Part shown: positions 1 to 12,800 of the stretch, piece after piece
How the letters are laid out: every line of letters begins with the position of its first letter
How positions within the stretch are numbered: the first letter of the stretch is position 1
Assembly (NCBI RefSeq): GCF_954871325.1
Contig: NC_088779.1
Coordinates: 18,106,846-18,170,845, forward strand
DNA from: Gordionus sp. m RMFG-2023
Taxonomy: Eukaryota > Nematomorpha > Gordioida > Chordodea > Parachordodidae
Length of the DNA stretch: 64,000 bases
Reading direction: 5' to 3'
Position numbers and translations under genes: made by a program
Notes under the pieces: generated by a model
What the model saw: the letters and a program-made list of their open reading frames with translations, nothing else
The model's database searches: none
Told to the model about the DNA's origin: nothing

Positions 1-2
1 CA

Positions 3-416
3 AAAAATCGAGATTTAGTTAATTATGGTCATCTATATAAGGCCTCTGAATTTGAATATATTCATTTTTCTGGTGGAATGTTTATTTCTTTAGAGATTCA
101 AAAATCTAGTCCGGCATCTACTGATTCACGTGTTCAACAATTAGATTATAATTTACATTCGAGAAACAAAATTATCAAAGATAACAACTCTAATTTTATT
201 TTTGAAAACAATTTTAACCCGATTAACTCTGAAAGTTTTTATATTCCAGGGTTTCGATGGTCTTGGAATTTTTTACTCACAAAAAGATGGAGGCTTTCAT
301 CCTTTTCAGAAGAATCCCTTTTAGAAAATGCGTTTAACGATTTTAAAAATTTTCTTAGAGATGAAAAGTTATTACTTAACAAATTTAATATTTATCACAA
401 ATTTCGGAAAAAGTAG
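3..416 (+). CDS. Unidentified partial open frame, probably a 3' coding exon
   Basis: An open frame runs from base 3 to a stop at 414-416, about 137 codons, and is open at the left window edge, so it is probably the end of a longer exon. The first internal ATG is at 78, but the frame is open upstream of it and I would not use it as the start. The product is mixed in composition, with a hydrophobic/aromatic start (EFEYIHFSGGMFISLEI), a serine/asparagine-rich middle, a segment reading FYIPGFRWSWNFLL and a basic tail. Its composition is richer than the surrounding AT-rich chance frames, which is the main argument for it being real. I see no signal peptide or catalytic motif and do not recognise the family. 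It could be the last exon of a host gene on the plus strand or part of a transposon. Confidence 0.35.
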   Translation, partial: KNRDLVNYGHLYKASEFEYIHFSGGMFISLEIQKSSPASTDSRVQQLDYNLHSRNKIIKDNNSNFIFENNFNPINSESFYIPGFRWSWNFLLTKRWRLSSFSEESLLENAFNDFKNFLRDEKLLLNKFNIYHKFRKK

Positions 417-3400
417 CTACTGCATCAATTCATATTATTTAATTTATACTGTATTTTTTATAATTGCTATAATAAGAAAAATTATATGAGTTCAATATTT
501 CATTTTAATAAAGATATTATTAACTCTAAAAATTTTTATTTCTTGGAAAATTTATCATTTAAATAACTACTTGTTACTTTTTCGAATTCATTTCCTATCA
601 AAAAAATTTAGGTATATCACTAAGTATTGGAGTCCTGGACAGGTTGTTTTTGGTCCGACCCGATCCGAGAAAAAATTTAGATTTTTTTTTGAAAAATTCC
701 ATAATTTTATTTCAAAAATAGGTCTGAATCCTATTCAATCCTGTTGCAATGCGAGAGGTTATTTATATATTTTTTATTTTAAGACGATGAAATGTTGAAT
801 AAAATCTTCTTTATGGATAAGGAGTTATTCTATTTTTTAAAAACTAGTTACATAAGTTAAATATATATAATATATTTAGAGTTTGACAATACCTAATACT
901 TGAATCTAAGATACAAGATCTTTTTGTATCTTGTGCTCTGTATTTATTTTACATTATTAAAAAGATAATTATATTTGTATCTAACTTTTTTTCTCGATCA
1001 ATTCATTTTTTTGACACAATTTCAGATATTTTTTTATATTTATGTTTAATAAAATCAATATTCATTTTTTCCGTGTATACATTTGTTTTGTTTTTGATTC
1101 CTATCTATATGATATTATTTATTGTTTTATATTTTAGTATGCCAATACAAATTAGATAATTAAATTAATCATTATATTCCAGCAATTTTCATCTTATTTT
1201 GAAAGAAAGTATATTTATTTTCGCTCTCCAACATTTTGGGTACCGTATACTTGGTTTAAAAATAGTAATATTAAACTTTTCGATTTGTGGATATAATATT
1301 TTGGGCACTCGAGGTTCTATCATCATTGATGATAGCGTTCATAATCCTTTACGTGTTTGTCCATTTGCTAGCTTATATATAGACTTGTGTCTCCCGAAAA
1401 ATATTATTGTTATTTAAGCTTCCTATTCCATTTCTTTTTTGCGTGAATAAATACCACATTTTGAAAATATTAGGAAAGTTTTAAATAAATCAGGAGTAGA
1501 GAAATATTATCTATCAAATTTCTTAAAATATTAAAATAGATAAACATAATAAATTATAAAAGTTATTGCTGAATATTCTAATTTTATACATAACATTAAA
1601 ATAAAATGTAAAATAAGTATTTTAAGTTGATTACTTCCTTATAATCTTATATGCTTTTTAAAAAACCGTGGTCCATACCTTGGTCTAAAATAAATTTTGC
1701 CGTGGGCTCGAAAAATTTTTATTTATGTCTCCATATGGACAACATCTATATAACAACATTTCAAAACCAGTTAGAAATACAAATAAATTAGATATCAAAT
1801 ATAGTTACAATATAATTGAAAAAAATATTATTATGTCTAGATTGGTGGAACAGGTGCTCTTGGTAGGTTAACCCAGTTATATGTGTTCTTTCGCTAAGTG
1901 TACTTATCAGTATACTAAAAATTTCCCAAAAGTTAGCAAGTTAATAACAAGTCGTTTTTTCAATAAGATAAATGCCTTTTGTTCTGGTATTATCTTGCCT
2001 AAGTAGAATAGAGTATTTCTACTTTAAATTATAAGAGTATTATAATCGTTACTTAGGATAAAATCGGTGGCGTTAAATGAAGGGAGAGGGGGTCTACTTC
2101 CCCTCCCGTGATATTTTTTTTAACATTAATATTTAGAAGAGAATCAGACCTAAATTCTATTCAAATTTTGAGTCATAAAATTCACTTCAATTGAAATAAG
2201 CCGTATGAGTTGGTTTGATGATTTGGCTTCAGAAACAGGTGGGGTCATCTTACAATAATACATATAAGTCCTAGAATTTCAGATTTAAAAATATTTTATT
2301 CGGCCCAAACCAAAATGGTTGACACATTTTAATATTTTTTTTGTGGAGTAAATCAGGTCTATTCAAAATTAATTTGAGTCGACGTTTAAAATTTCATTTT
2401 ACAACTGCAACTTTAGGTCAGATTCAAAATTCGACTTCTTAATAACATTACTTTTTAGGCCACCTAAACTTTAAAATTATCATCGCTACTTACATCCAAG
2501 AATAAAAAATGAAATTTTTATATTACGCAATTCAATTAAAGTTATATAATGCAGCAAAGCTCTTGAACGCTAAAAATTTTAAGTTCAGTTTATTACTAAC
2601 ATTACAATTTATATCGGTTAAGTGCAAACTAAAATAACTCATTTCGATTCCTAAAAATTGTAAAGCCTGCATATATTTCTGTAATGGTTTAAAAATAATA
2701 TTTTTACTTTATTATAATTACATGTATGTATGGCGTAACTAGATTTAAAAATGTAGGGGAAGAATAGGGCAGAAAATAGTCTATAATATAAACTAATAAT
2801 TTGCTTACAAAAAAAAAGTTCCAGAATATAATTTTATGATATATTTTTTTAATTAATAAATCAAAGCATAATACGGTTAGGGTACGAAATATATCTTTAA
2901 AAATCGTCTATTTTACAATGAACGCTTATAAATAATATGATTTATAAATAAAAATATATTTCTAATTATTTTGTTATTAGCGATTCATTTCAAGAAATTA
3001 ATTTTGCTGATTTGATTGAAACTCAACTCACTTGTTATAATTTACATTGTTTATATATAAAGGTATAATTATAGGAATAATGATTTTTTTTAGAAGAATA
3101 CATGGAGGATGAAATCCGTTATTGCATACTCGCCTGTATTTCAGCCACTGATAACATATATAGTTAGCGTAAAATAAGTAAATCCAAAAATATTCAAATC
3201 ATAATTCATTCATTCTCATTCTAAAAAAATGAAACTGTGTAGCAGAGATGAGCAGAATCAAAAATTATAATTTAATGTTCAAATGAAATGATGCATGGTT
3301 AATGTTAATGGGGACAAGCCAGAAGGGGCTAGGTGGAATGATTAAATTGTGCGAATGGCAAATATATATGGGGCAAGTTGGAATGATATATTGTTAATAT

Positions 3401-3715
3401 ATGGAGCAAGATTGAGCCAAATATCAAAGTGGTGGATGAATCAGTCATGACATCTTTTCCTATGCTAATGTTATATGGCAGGATTAGCAATATGGGAAGG
3501 AGTCGTGATTAACTTTATAGTGTTGGGAACTGTCATGTCAATTAATATTATTCGCGAATAGAGATTTATATTCATTCATATGATTTTTTATTCTAAATAA
3601 TTATAAACAGCATCATATTGTATTATTGGAATATTATTTATCTACTTATACTCAATAAATTGAACATTTATCTACAATTGTTATTTATATCAGGGTCTAC
3701 TTATAGCCGGTTGGG
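417..3715. other. Gene-poor AT-rich stretch with repeat debris
   Basis: No convincing gene is seen. At 571-798 a frame contains a short CG-rich patch (TCCGACCCGATCCGAG, about 655-670) of the kind found at the inner edge of hAT termini elsewhere in this window, so it is probably an old transposon end. A frame at 1199-1417 and an overlapping one beginning after a possible acceptor near 1180 look slightly exon-like but match nothing I know. The remainder is low-complexity A/T sequence. Confidence 0.4.
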
Positions 3716-3869
3716 GGGTGGGGGGGTTAGAAAGGCTTACATCCAATTTTTTAAGGGAAATAAGGGGTAGGATAAACTTATTGGGGGGTTATCTATTAAA
3801 TTGTTAAATGAAATAGGGCAAAATATATAGCTGTAAAAATTAATACTTTTATTATAGACCTACTATAGT
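3716..3869 (+). repeat. Fragment of the 58.2-kb non-autonomous hAT family
   Basis: This stretch, with a G-rich start and then GGGGGGTTATCTATTAAATT and TTATTATAGACCTACTATAG, is clearly similar to 58230-58400, inside the delimited element at 58205-58743. It stops abruptly where the element beginning at 3870 starts, so that later insertion probably interrupts it. Confidence 0.55.
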
Positions 3870-5304
3870 CAGTGGCGTCACTAGGTAGGGGCGCGCAGGG
3901 ACTCTAGCCCCCTGAAAAATTTAAATAGCCCCCTGAAGCTAATTTTTTTAATGGCTTCTTAATATCCCCTTGAACTAAAAATAAATTGATTTGATTTCCC
4001 CTTGAACGATTTCTTTTATAATTCTATTACGTAATATATAGATTTAATTTTTTTATTTAAAAATTAATAAGACTATCTAAATTTTTATCAAATGAATACT
4101 ATTTTAATTATTAGATTAGATTATTACTTATAAATTATATTTTCACTATGCCAGCTTGCAATCAAATTCTGTGTTAAAAATAGAATATCACTTACTAAAT
4201 ATTAATTTAGCATCAACAGCTGAAGCTCAATTGACATTTATTATGTAAATTATAATATAATTCTAATTAAATAAATATAATCATTTATTAATTAAAATTT
4301 AACAAATATAATATTTTAATTAGCCTAGTTCAAAATCATTAATCAACTATATTTTTATTAGTTTATATAAAATAAAAATATAATAAATTACTTGTATTGT
4401 ATGTACCTTAATATAAGAGCATGGTAATAATTTATTCCAAACAATTATAAGAAATTTATTTATAAAAAGTAAGTAAACATATAGTTGATTTTACTCTATT
4501 ATATAGAATTAGTTATAAAATACTAGGTAAAATTCCACTTTTACAGACATATTTGACAGTTAGAGAATATATTACAGTTAATAATTTAACAAAGTTTACT
4601 AATCAATGCTCTTGATATTAAATATTAAAATTTAATTTTCATACTATTCATCCCACAATGTCTTTAAAAGATATTTTCTGATGTCCTTGTCAATATTTTA
4701 TAGTTTTCTGTATAATATATAATTCGCTATATTGGTAAAAATTACTTGATTGTCATTTGATAATTAGATATACTGTAAATCTACGACATATAATATTCCA
4801 CTGTTTGTATTGTGCTTTAATATTTTTTTAATTTATGATTTAATTTTATCAATAGTTTATAATTATATTTTACTTTTATTAAGATAAATAAATTAAAATT
4901 ACTCACTTTATAAAAAATTATATTTGATATATTATATTATTTAGTAATTTTATGGATCTATTATTAATAATTATAATACATTTCACTTCTGTCTTAAAAC
5001 TTATCTTTGGCTTATATTCCATTTATTAAAAAACATTTTTGGTTCATTTTATATATTTATAAATTTTATTTTCCCAAAAATCTATAAATTATGATGAATA
5101 GTTTTATAAAAAAATATCAACTTTTACATTCTTTCTTTCAAATTATTATTTAAGATATATGCATACATATTTGAGGGTCAGGGAGTGGGGGGAGGACTAA
5201 GGGAGATATTTTGTATTAGCTAAAAATGATATTTACAAAAAGTGATAAATGTCTGAAGGTGGGGGATTTCCCCTTGCCCCCCCCCGGCTACGCCTATGTC
5301 ACTG
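3870..5304 (+). mobile_element. Non-autonomous element of the GGCGTAGCC hAT group (1.4 kb)
   Basis: The left end reads CAGTGGCGTCACTAGG and the right end GGCTACGCCTATGTCACTG, both with G/C-rich subterminal blocks. The inner sequence from about 4300 to 5298 matches the reverse complement of the well-delimited element at 44047-45230, including the GAGGGTCAGGGAGTGGGG block and the CCCCCCCGGCTACGCCTATG end. No matching 8-bp duplication is found at these ends, so the exact borders are uncertain and this copy may be two elements joined. It has no coding capacity; the interior is almost pure A/T. Confidence 0.6.
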
Positions 5305-6818
5305 GTTAAAATGTTTCATTTCTAATATGGTATCTTTGCTATGTAAATAATTTAGGCTTCAATATATTTACATAATTTCTTCTTAAGATTTTTAGTGTTT
5401 TTGTTTTATCAATTTATCTAACGTAATAATAAATTCTGATATGAGTTAACATCTTGAGTGTCATGGCTATGACTGCAAATTAACCAGCATATATTATTTC
5501 TGGCAATGAAAGTTAAGAACTAGCTGCTGACATATGATTGCATATTTTAAATAAGCAATAATGATAAACTGTGTAGTCGCTTACATATTATTAAATATGG
5601 AAGATAATATTTTACAAATTTAATATCTCACAATAATTTTCTCGATTACTTATCTAGCTTCCATCATATCATCTAAGAGGAAGCCCTAACCAGGGATGTG
5701 AACTAGGACCCTGAACCCTCGTATTTTGGCCGAACCCGGACTCTTTTTAAAAGTGAAGAATCCAAGGGTTAAGTTTCATAATTTTTTATATTTTTTCAAA
5801 TAAAGTTAATATAATTTTATATAAAATATTGTTATATTACTTTTACTGCTTTTAAAAATATTCCTTAGGGAACAAATAAATTTTCTAATTTTTCAATAAA
5901 TAATACTTATGAATTATGTAATTTTATGTTAAAAAATAAGCGTTGAGGAAGGAAATGGAAAAAAAAATTTTTATTATAAATAAAGAGAAAGCAAAATTTT
6001 AATAATTATTTGAGAAAAAATATACACATATTTTAAAAAAATAATAATTAATTGAAAATAAATTGTGCTGTTAAAATTAAATATAAAAAAATATACTTTA
6101 ACTCAAGAAAATTTCATATAAATAAATTAGCTATTGAAAAAGGGATTCCAGGTCGAGCAACATCAACTTAATGAAATTTCAAAAAGAAATCTAAATTTTC
6201 AATCCTAGCTAGCTTCAATCCTTAAAAGGTTAAAATTTTAGAAACATATATCCCCCATAACCACAATGAAACTGTTTCAGTCAAAGTATTTTTGGCGCTC
6301 AAATCTTAATTAATTTTAGCTAAAATATACTTTTGACAGCACCCCCCCTCCCACCTCCTAAACTTTGATTTTACACAGACCTGATCTTATAACATCAATA
6401 TATTTTAATCCATAGGCGTATATTAGATAGGTATTTAATTGACCTTTAGCTATGTTATATTTAAAAATTATTTTTCCTAAAAGTTTTTATTGATCATAAT
6501 TTTTTTTAAACCTATTTACCCTGTTCATAGTGATATATTATACACTATTTTATATAAAGGGGGGGGGGGGGGATAAGGATAAATTGTTTAAATTTATATT
6601 TACACGAGGGGGCAATTTTTGATGAGCTTAAAAGTTTCTTACTTACCTTGGTTTGATCCCTGGGTCAATTACTTTCACGTTACAATCAGCAATATAACAC
6701 AACTACACTTGATATCATGTCATTATGAAATCTCTAATGACAGTTTAGGCAGATTATTTGTCACTTATCAAGTAAATTTAGTAAAACTTAACTTTTGAAG
6801 ATTTTATTTAACTCCAAA
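5305..6818. other. 5' flank of eIF3i: repeat debris, no gene seen
   Basis: AT-rich sequence with no convincing open frame. A hAT-like end (CAGGGATGTGAACTAGG) starts at 5691 and a run of fourteen G lies at 6559-6572. I cannot point to a promoter; the eIF3i start codon lies immediately downstream. Confidence 0.4.
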
Positions 6819-9800
6819 ATGGTAATAACCGAAACATATTATATATATTATTTTAAATAAATGGTATTTAATATCAATATATTTTAGAAAACAATCAATT
6901 GCCAAGGACATGAAAAACCTATAACAAAATTGAAATATAATTTAGAGGGTGATTTATTGTTTTCTATTGCTAAAGATTCTTCCCCTTGTGTTTGGTACTC
7001 TATAAATGGAGAAAGTTTAGGTACTTATAATGGACACAATGGTGCAGTCTATGGTTTAGATGTAAAATGGGATTCCACAAAATTAGTTACAGGTGCTGCA
7101 GATACTTTTTCTATATTATGGGATACAGAAACAGGTATAAATTAAGTTAATTAATTTTATATATAACGTAATTTAGGGAAGAGCTTAGGAAATTCTAAAT
7201 ATAAATCTACTGTAAGATCTGTAAATTTTAACATGGATGGTAGTCAGATACTTCTTACAACACAGCAACAAAAAGATGAACCATCATCAGTCTTTCTCTT
7301 AGATGTGGCAGAAATTGGAAATGATAATAATTGTATTATCAAAACTCTCAAAATGGTAGGTAAATCTAATGTTACTGGTTCAATATGGGGCCCATTAGAT
7401 GAATATGTTATTACAACTCATGGAGATGGTAGCATATGCCAATGGGATATAAAAGTAGTGTAGATTTATTAATAAATATTGATGTAATATTTTAAGAATG
7501 AGAAATGTATCAATACTGCAATAGATCATAACTTGGAAATAAATGACATCCAATCTTCTATTGATATGGTATATTTTATTACAGCTTCATCCGATCTATG
7601 TGCTAAAGTTATTTTCCTTTTATGTACATATGTATAATAAAATTTTTATTATAGCTGTTTGACATGGATACTTTAAAATGTTTAAAAACCTATAAAACAA
7701 ATCGTAAAGTCAATTCTGCTGCACTTTCACCCACATTTGAACATGTAATTCAATCATTTCATTATTACCTTATTAGTAATTTTAGGTTTTATTTTTTTCT
7801 ACTTATAAACAAAAATTTTTTATTATAATTTTTATAGAATAATCTAGATTTTATGTTTCTTCATAATACATTTTACTTTTTTACCTAGAACATGGGCTAA
7901 ATAATATGATTAAAAATATTCGTTAAGCCATGAATAAATAAACAAGGCTTTTTAATATAAGTAATTTAAATGATGTCCATTACTCATTTATTAAATCACC
8001 ATCTAAACCTTTTATAATTCATCTAATTCTAATTTTTTTCAATTTCCCATTTAAACTACTTAAATACAACTAAAATTATTTAAAATGGAAACCTGGATAT
8101 AATTGTTAAATATTTAGCTAATTAATCAAAGCCATATCTGTGAACCTCTTTCAAATCGAATGAAACTTTGCATGATGATTATATATTTTATGAGGACTTA
8201 TGCAATTTAATTTTTTAGACTATATCCCAATTAGTTTCTGGGAATTTCTGGGTCAAAGCTAATAAGTGGTTTTTACAGATAAAGATAAATATTACTCAAA
8301 AATGTAATTGTTAGAGACAGTGGCATAGCTACGGGGGTGGTTTTTGGGTTCGGACCCCTCCCATAACAAAAATTTATTTTTAGATTATATGTTCAAAAGA
8401 CTTATAAGTGGTGACTTTATATCAAATAAATACCAATAATATTTATATTTTTCTGGTTTTGATGTTTATGGAAGGATATTTTATTACTATTGAAATTATC
8501 TGGATAGTATTATTATAAAGTCATTGAGAATAAGCTGCTAAATTATAAAACAAATTATTGATGCATTTAAAAAATATATTTATTATATATTATCGAAGAT
8601 ATGGTTATGATTTGTAAGATAAACCCGGCCGAAGGCCGGGCAAAAGGGCCGAAGGCCCATTAAAGGGGGTCTGGAGGTGAAGCCCCCAGGCTTTTATATG
8701 TATGGACCCCCTCTAAGGAAAATTCCTAGCTACGCCACTGGATAGAGACCTATATTTGTTATTATTAGAGTGCCCTTATTCCTTTCCTAAATATAATTAA
8801 TTTTTAAAAAAATATTGGTTTTTTTTCTTTTCTGGAAAAGGTAAAGCTTAATTTTTTAATATGTACTTGAACTTAAAATGTCTATAAATCAATATAAATT
8901 TATATTGAAAGAATTAGGACTATTGTTTTTTAGTTATTTTCTGATTTTTATCAATAAAAAAAAGAACTCAAAATTATTTTTTTTTAAATCTAATAGAGCT
9001 AAAATTCTACAATATGTACACCTAAAGATCTCCAATAAAATTTATGGGGAAAATCCCCTTTGATAGTGCTCCCTCCCCTTAACAAAATCCTGGATATACT
9101 TATGTTTTATAGGCAAGGTTTAATATTTTATTATATATTATATTAAAATTATGCAATTAAATAAAACATTTTTTATAAATTTTATACTTGTAAATTATGT
9201 ATAAAAAAATGGTAGGCAATATTTCTTTATTTTCTCCAAACCCTGACTCTGAACTTGATCCTTTTTAAAATTATATTCCCAGACCTGGACCCTTTTTTTT
9301 GTTGAAGGGTTCACATTCCTGAAAAAACAAACATACCAATTTTTAGAAAATTATAAACTAAGGTACATGGTATATATTAAGAATCGACTTTTCCCAGAAA
9401 TAAAACAATTTAAGAAATGGAAAGAGTTATCAAATAGTATCAAATATAGGTCTTCAGGGTTGGCAAGTTCATTGACTGGGTGTCAAATACTCTAAAAATC
9501 TGAAGAAGAAAAATACTAAAATATGTTTGTAAAAAAAAGAAAAAGATATAAATACATGTGATCATAATGTTGCTTATTGATTAAGTCCACAATTTCAAGT
9601 GGAACATCTTACTAGTGAATTTAATGATGTATGTGGTATAATACAAGAAATAGACGTTTTACAAAATGGTGGTGATCAAAATATTTCAAGTGATATCATA
9701 AATTTCGTTAAAGTGGCATATTTAATAGAAAATTATGTGAAAAATAGTAAATTCCATAAGAGATAATCATATGGACTTTGGTCACCACCATCTTATTAAT

Positions 9801-12800
9801 AGAAGTGGCATTTGACTAATAATTCATATTTCTACTTAGAAATTGGTTGGTCTGGGTGTAACGTATGAAAATGATCTGAGATTTCAAATTTCACACCATC
9901 AAAATCCCACGGATGGGTTGTGAGATTTTGATTTAAATGGCCCCCAATGTTTTTGAAGCGATAAATTAAAAGTAAAAGTTTTCATGACAAGTATTTAAAA
10001 TTACTAATATTATAATATAGTGACAATAATTATATACACCCTAACTGACTAATTATAATCTTTGATTGCTTTGCAAGATATATTTGTTTAATTTCAAGAG
10101 TTCATTTGTATTTTTAGATTAATAAGTCGAATACTGGATATATCAAATAAATAAACACCATTAAGCAATAAAGTAAAGGATTTATATAATTTCTATTTTT
10201 AATATATATAAATTAAATTGCATATAATTGAATAGTTGATTATTTATAATTATATACAAATAAACTTAAATATTATAATTATGTAGCGTAGTCTTATTGG
10301 TTATATGTTACACTACCTACCTTCAAAATCTTGGTTCAAATCCCTGTACATACCTTTTTTTAAATTGAAAATCTGATTGTTTTGTTCTTTTTATTTTTCA
10401 CAAAATTCGGCATATCTTATAACCCAATGCTGCCTATCTAGTCTGTATTTCATACCAAAGAGTGGGGGTGATATGGTTCAGATTATTTTAGGCTATGTGG
10501 GTTGCCTTGGCAATATATGAATATTATTTAATTTATTATTTGTAAAGGAAGTAAAAATATCCTTACTAATACTCTAATTTACACAATATGAAATTTAAAT
10601 ATAAAACAAATTTAAGTTTAAAGAGGTCCAAAACCGAAGACTACAATCTCATAACTATCCAGATTTGACCTTTCCTCAGATTTCCTATACTAATATTAAT
10701 TTATGATACCTCCCTTTTCTACCCTACCCTCTAAAAATCATTACCTACCCTTTTTAAATAATGCAAAGAAATGGTAAGATAAATTCTTAACTTATTTGTT
10801 TACCTAATATAATATTTTTTTAAAAAAATCCTATTTTTGAATTGAGTCATATAAACTAATAAGCAAATAGACGAAGAACTTTATTGATATAACTATTTAT
10901 CATATAATGTACATTATAATGTATATATAGAATTTTATTTATAAACTACAACTTTCATCAAAAAAATATATCAGCTCAATATAAATTATAATATGAATGA
11001 AATATATATATTTTTTAATAAAAATTATTTGATCCTAATAAGGAAATATTAAATAATGTTTAGAGCGAAGATAAATGATTGCAATCAAAAACATTTTCAA
11101 AATGGTTTCCTCCATTTTTTATATAAATAAAATTATTATAAAATTTTATTTATATTATCGCGAATATAAAATAGTTCATATCGGGCCCATACAAAGTTAT
11201 TATTATATTTTAAATATGTAAAAATAGGAGTATTAAGCATTGTGGTCATAGCCCTGACTTCTGTGTCAGAAGCCCATATCTGTCCTGTCATAACATTATT
11301 TACAATATACGTTTTTATATCCATTTTTTTATTTGTGTCATAAATGTAATACTGAATTACTTTTTCCATCTCAAATGTTAGCATAAATTGTGCCAACCAT
11401 TGCCTGAGAATAATATGGGAATTTTGAGCCTCTGTGATCTCCACACTAATCGCCCTAAATTTTATAAAGTAGAAAAAAATGAAATTTTATAATAATATGT
11501 TACTCCTTTAAAAACAATTCCCATCACCTTCAATTTGCCCCAAGATAGTTGGTTCACCAAGTTGTTTACCATATTCAACATCCCGACAATGTTTGGAGAG
11601 CATATATTTTGGCATTATATTTTTCCCATGCTTTTGTTGTAGGAAAAAAATATCCAGGGATATTTTCTAATTTATTTATTATCATATTATCATCATCCAA
11701 TTCTGTATACATAATTAATTAAAAAATCAATCAAAAACATTTCAGAAATAACATTACCTATGGGAGACTTTGGATCGATAAAATCTGTCAAGTGGAAAAT
11801 TTTCATCTTTAAAGCCAAAATTCTGGGAACCACTGTCAATAGGAAATGTATTACTTATATCTTCACACAGATGTGCTGCTTATAAAAATATATCAAAAAT
11901 AACATTACCTATGGGAGATTTTGGATCGATAAAATCTGTATCAAGTGGAAAATTTTCATCTTCAAAGCCAACATTCTGGGAACCACTGTCAATAGGTTAT
12001 GTATTCTGTCAATAGGTTATGTATTACATATATCTTCACCCAGATGTGCTACTTATAATATTTTTAAAAAATTATCATATCATTCAAAAAATAATTTGAA
12101 TATATATCAAAAATAACATTACCTATGGGAGACTTTGGATCGATAATATCTGTATCAAGTGGGAAATTTACATCTTCAAGCTGAACATTTAGGGAACCAA
12201 TATCTAAAGGCAATACATTATAATAAAAACATTTAAAATAATTATAATGATATTAAATAGTGTTGTTAAACGGCTCGTTTTGAGTCGATTTTTAAAAACG
12301 GCTAACTCAATATTTCATCCAGAATAGTATTACGCAAGCCGGAATATTTTGTTTGCAGAAGGAACAAAGGTTTGGACATCTATTAGCGAAATCTCAAGGC
12401 TTAGGCAGTATTTTTCTGGCTAAAATATTGAGTTAGCCGTTTTTAAAAATCGGCTCAAAACGAGCCGTTTAACAACACTAATATTAAATATTAACCTTTG
12501 TATCTAAAAATATTTTTTACTTTATAAAAAAATGTGATTTTGAAAAAATCATTACCATTTTCATCTGGATCTTCATTTTTTCGCACAATAAATTCTTTTA
12601 GATTGCGTAGATTATATTTTGTTTTCAAAATAACATTATTTGTTGTTATTATTCATATACACCTTGATATACAATAAATAATTTATATAATATAATTATT
12701 ACCCTTATCAAATATTTTATTGACAAATAAGGGCCAATCCAGGGGTTCAACATTTTTTCCTTTGATTTATGATTCCATGCAAGAACCTTTGTCCCACAAC

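Noticed and set aside
3870-5304. A precise 8-bp target duplication for this element.
   Set aside because: Flanks ACTATAGT and GTTAAAAT do not match, so the ends are left approximate.
7230-7463. Reading eIF3i exon 3 as a stand-alone small gene starting at the ATG at 7233.
   Set aside because: It is an internal part of a WD40 exon; splice sites and homology join it to flanking exons.
5691-9321. CAGGGATGTGAACTAGG at 5691 and GGTTCACATTCCTG at 9321 look like the two ends of one hAT element.
   Set aside because: The interval would contain conserved eIF3i exons 1-5, the 8-base flanks do not match, and similar sequence occurs at both sites, so they are more likely two separate remnants.
10283-10352. 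A functional tRNA gene.
   Set aside because: Only the B-box is convincing; the acceptor and anticodon stems do not pair well by eye.
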